DNA from: Rhodospirillales bacterium
Lineage (GTDB): Bacteria; Pseudomonadota; Alphaproteobacteria; Rhodospirillales; Thalassospiraceae
Length of the DNA stretch: 64,000 nt
NCBI GenBank assembly: GCA_019634165.1
Contig: JAHQVT010000013.1
Coordinates: 122,125-186,124 of the forward strand
Reading direction: 5' to 3'
A program made the translations under genes and the position numbers. The notes under the pieces were generated by a model. That model ran no database searches. It saw only the letters and a program-made list of their open reading frames with translations, and was not told where the DNA came from. Below are positions 63,287 through 64,000 of the stretch, piece after piece. Position 1 is the stretch's first letter. Every line of letters starts with the position of its first letter.

Positions 63287-63595
63287 TTAAAGCTTGATCT
63301 CGACGTCGACGCCGGCAGCCAGATCGAGCTTCATAAGAGCATCGACGGTCTGCGGGGTCGGGTCGACAATGTCGAGAAGACGCTTGTGCGTACGGATTTC
63401 GAACTGTTCACGCGATTTCTTATCGATGTGCGGAGACCGCAGAACAGTATACTTTTCAATGCGGGTCGGCAGCGGAATTGGGCCGCGGACCTCTGCGCCA
63501 GTGCGCTTCGCCGTATTGACGATCTCACGTGTGGACTGATCCAGCACGCGATGGTCAAACGCCTTAAGGCGAATGCGAATGTTCTGACTATCCAT
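63287..63595 (-). CDS. rpsJ: 30S ribosomal protein S10
   Basis: A 102-residue protein with [20 protein letters not shown] and [20 protein letters not shown], diagnostic of S10/NusE, which also acts in transcription antitermination. Start 63595 (MDSQNIRI) is the family start; eight more codons are open upstream. Confidence 0.98.
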   Translation of the reverse strand: MDSQNIRIRLKAFDHRVLDQSTREIVNTAKRTGAEVRGPIPLPTRIEKYTVLRSPHIDKKSREQFEIRTHKRLLDIVDPTPQTVDALMKLDLAAGVDVEIKL

Positions 63596-63662
63596 GTAAT
63601 TATGTACCGGAGCCCTCAAAAGGACACCGGCCCCTCAACTGGAGTTGACGATTGCCGCAAAA

Positions 63663-63697
63663 GTGTTGCGGGCGGCTTAAATAGCCGCCCGCAACAC
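63663..63697 (-). terminator. Hairpin between tuf and rpsJ (possible partial terminator)
   Basis: A 15-bp perfect stem GTGTTGCGGGCGGCT/AGCCGCCCGCAACAC with a five-base loop, followed on the minus strand by only four T. It may partly separate the str-type unit (tuf) from the S10 genes, or act in processing. Confidence 0.65.
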
Positions 63698-63714
63698 AAA
63701 GATCAAGAGAAAAA

Positions 63715-64000
63715 TTACTCGATGATCTTGGCAACAACGCCCGCGCCGACGGTACGACCGCCTTCACGGATTGCGAAACGCAGACCTTCGTCCATTGCGA
63801 TCGGTGCAATGAGGGTTGCGGTCATCTGAACGTTGTCACCCGGCATAACCATTTCGGTACCTTCTGGCAGTTCGATCGAACCGGTAACGTCAGTCGTACG
63901 GAAGTAGAACTGCGGACGGTAGTTCGAGAAGAACGGCGTATGACGGCCACCTTCATCCTTGGTCAGGATGTAGGCTTCTGCGGTGAATTTGGTGTGCGGT
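63715..64000 (-). CDS. tuf: Elongation factor Tu, C-terminal fragment
   Basis: The last 94 codons are in the window and the gene continues beyond the right edge. The end reads ...[14 protein letters not shown] followed by TAA at 63715, the invariant EF-Tu C-terminus. EF-Tu delivers aminoacyl-tRNA to the ribosome. The position just upstream of rpsJ is the usual str/S10 junction. Confidence 0.97.
   Translation of the reverse strand, partial: PHTKFTAEAYILTKDEGGRHTPFFSNYRPQFYFRTTDVTGSIELPEGTEMVMPGDNVQMTATLIAPIAMDEGLRFAIREGGRTVGAGVVAKIIE

Noticed and set aside
1..64000. tRNA or rRNA genes, CRISPR arrays, prophage or insertion-sequence transposases
   Set aside because: No cloverleaf, rRNA segment, repeat-spacer array, integrase or transposase was found on either strand.

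Overview
The window looks like chromosome from an alphaproteobacterium, probably a marine Rhodospirillales of the Thalassospira type. That placement is an inference from gene order and protein character: purMN next to an AI-2E permease, holC/pepA, the rluC-crcB-rarA-Do protease backbone running into the S10/spc/alpha ribosomal supercluster, an ATP12 chaperone, two tiny aa3-oxidase subunit-IV-like proteins and a SAM-II riboswitch. No database search was possible.

Layout. 0-6 kb: an AI-2E permease fragment, a DUF2066 exported protein, purM-purN, small membrane or periplasmic proteins, a P-loop kinase-like gene and ndk. 6.4-8.3 kb: an ABC-F ATPase. 8.5-11.05 kb (minus strand): a methionine importer metN-metI-metQ whose leader carries a SAM-II riboswitch and a downstream terminator hairpin. 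11.2-15.1 kb (plus strand): a three-gene cassette centred on a protein-arginine deiminase that resembles the three-domain vertebrate enzymes and keeps all four catalytic residues. It is flanked by two proteins I do not recognise, and it is the most unusual content here. 15.1-18.2 kb: holC and pepA, normally neighbours, separated by an exported protein gene on the opposite strand. 18.4-26.3 kb: a GNAT enzyme, a REP-like palindromic repeat, a cupin close to hydroxynitrile lyase, an AmmeMemoRadiSam locus (amrS divergent from a fused amrB-amrA), cysQ, a candidate small RNA, Sua5 and a GlcD-like flavoprotein. 26.4-33.8 kb: an exported acid phosphatase, acylphosphatase, DUF1244, a HAD enzyme, propionyl-CoA carboxylase (pccB-pccA) and an ATP12 chaperone. 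34-41.9 kb: an ABC importer of the nitrate/sulfonate/THI5 class, a dienelactone hydrolase, two HAD phosphatases, an SRPBCC protein, rluC and crcB. 42-49.3 kb: a DUF1499 protein, a frameshifted periplasmic binding protein, an azoreductase, rarA, padR with an MFS transporter, and a Do-type protease. 49.5-64 kb (minus strand): the ribosomal supercluster from tuf and rpsJ through rplQ, including secY, adk and rpoA.

How it works together. Most genes are housekeeping: purine and nucleotide metabolism, translation, Sec export, periplasmic quality control and propionate carboxylation. Accessory cassettes sit in the gaps of a conserved backbone: met plus the PAD cassette between the ABC-F gene and holC; the ABC importer and DLH between the ATP12 and HAD genes; azoR, the broken binding protein and DUF1499 between crcB and rarA; and padR-MFS between rarA and the protease. 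Several intergenic regions have structure beyond plain terminators: a 150-bp element with 19-bp inverted ends, a 23-bp hairpin before ndk, a promoter followed by a structured RNA before Sua5, and a minus-strand structured leader before the kinase-like gene.
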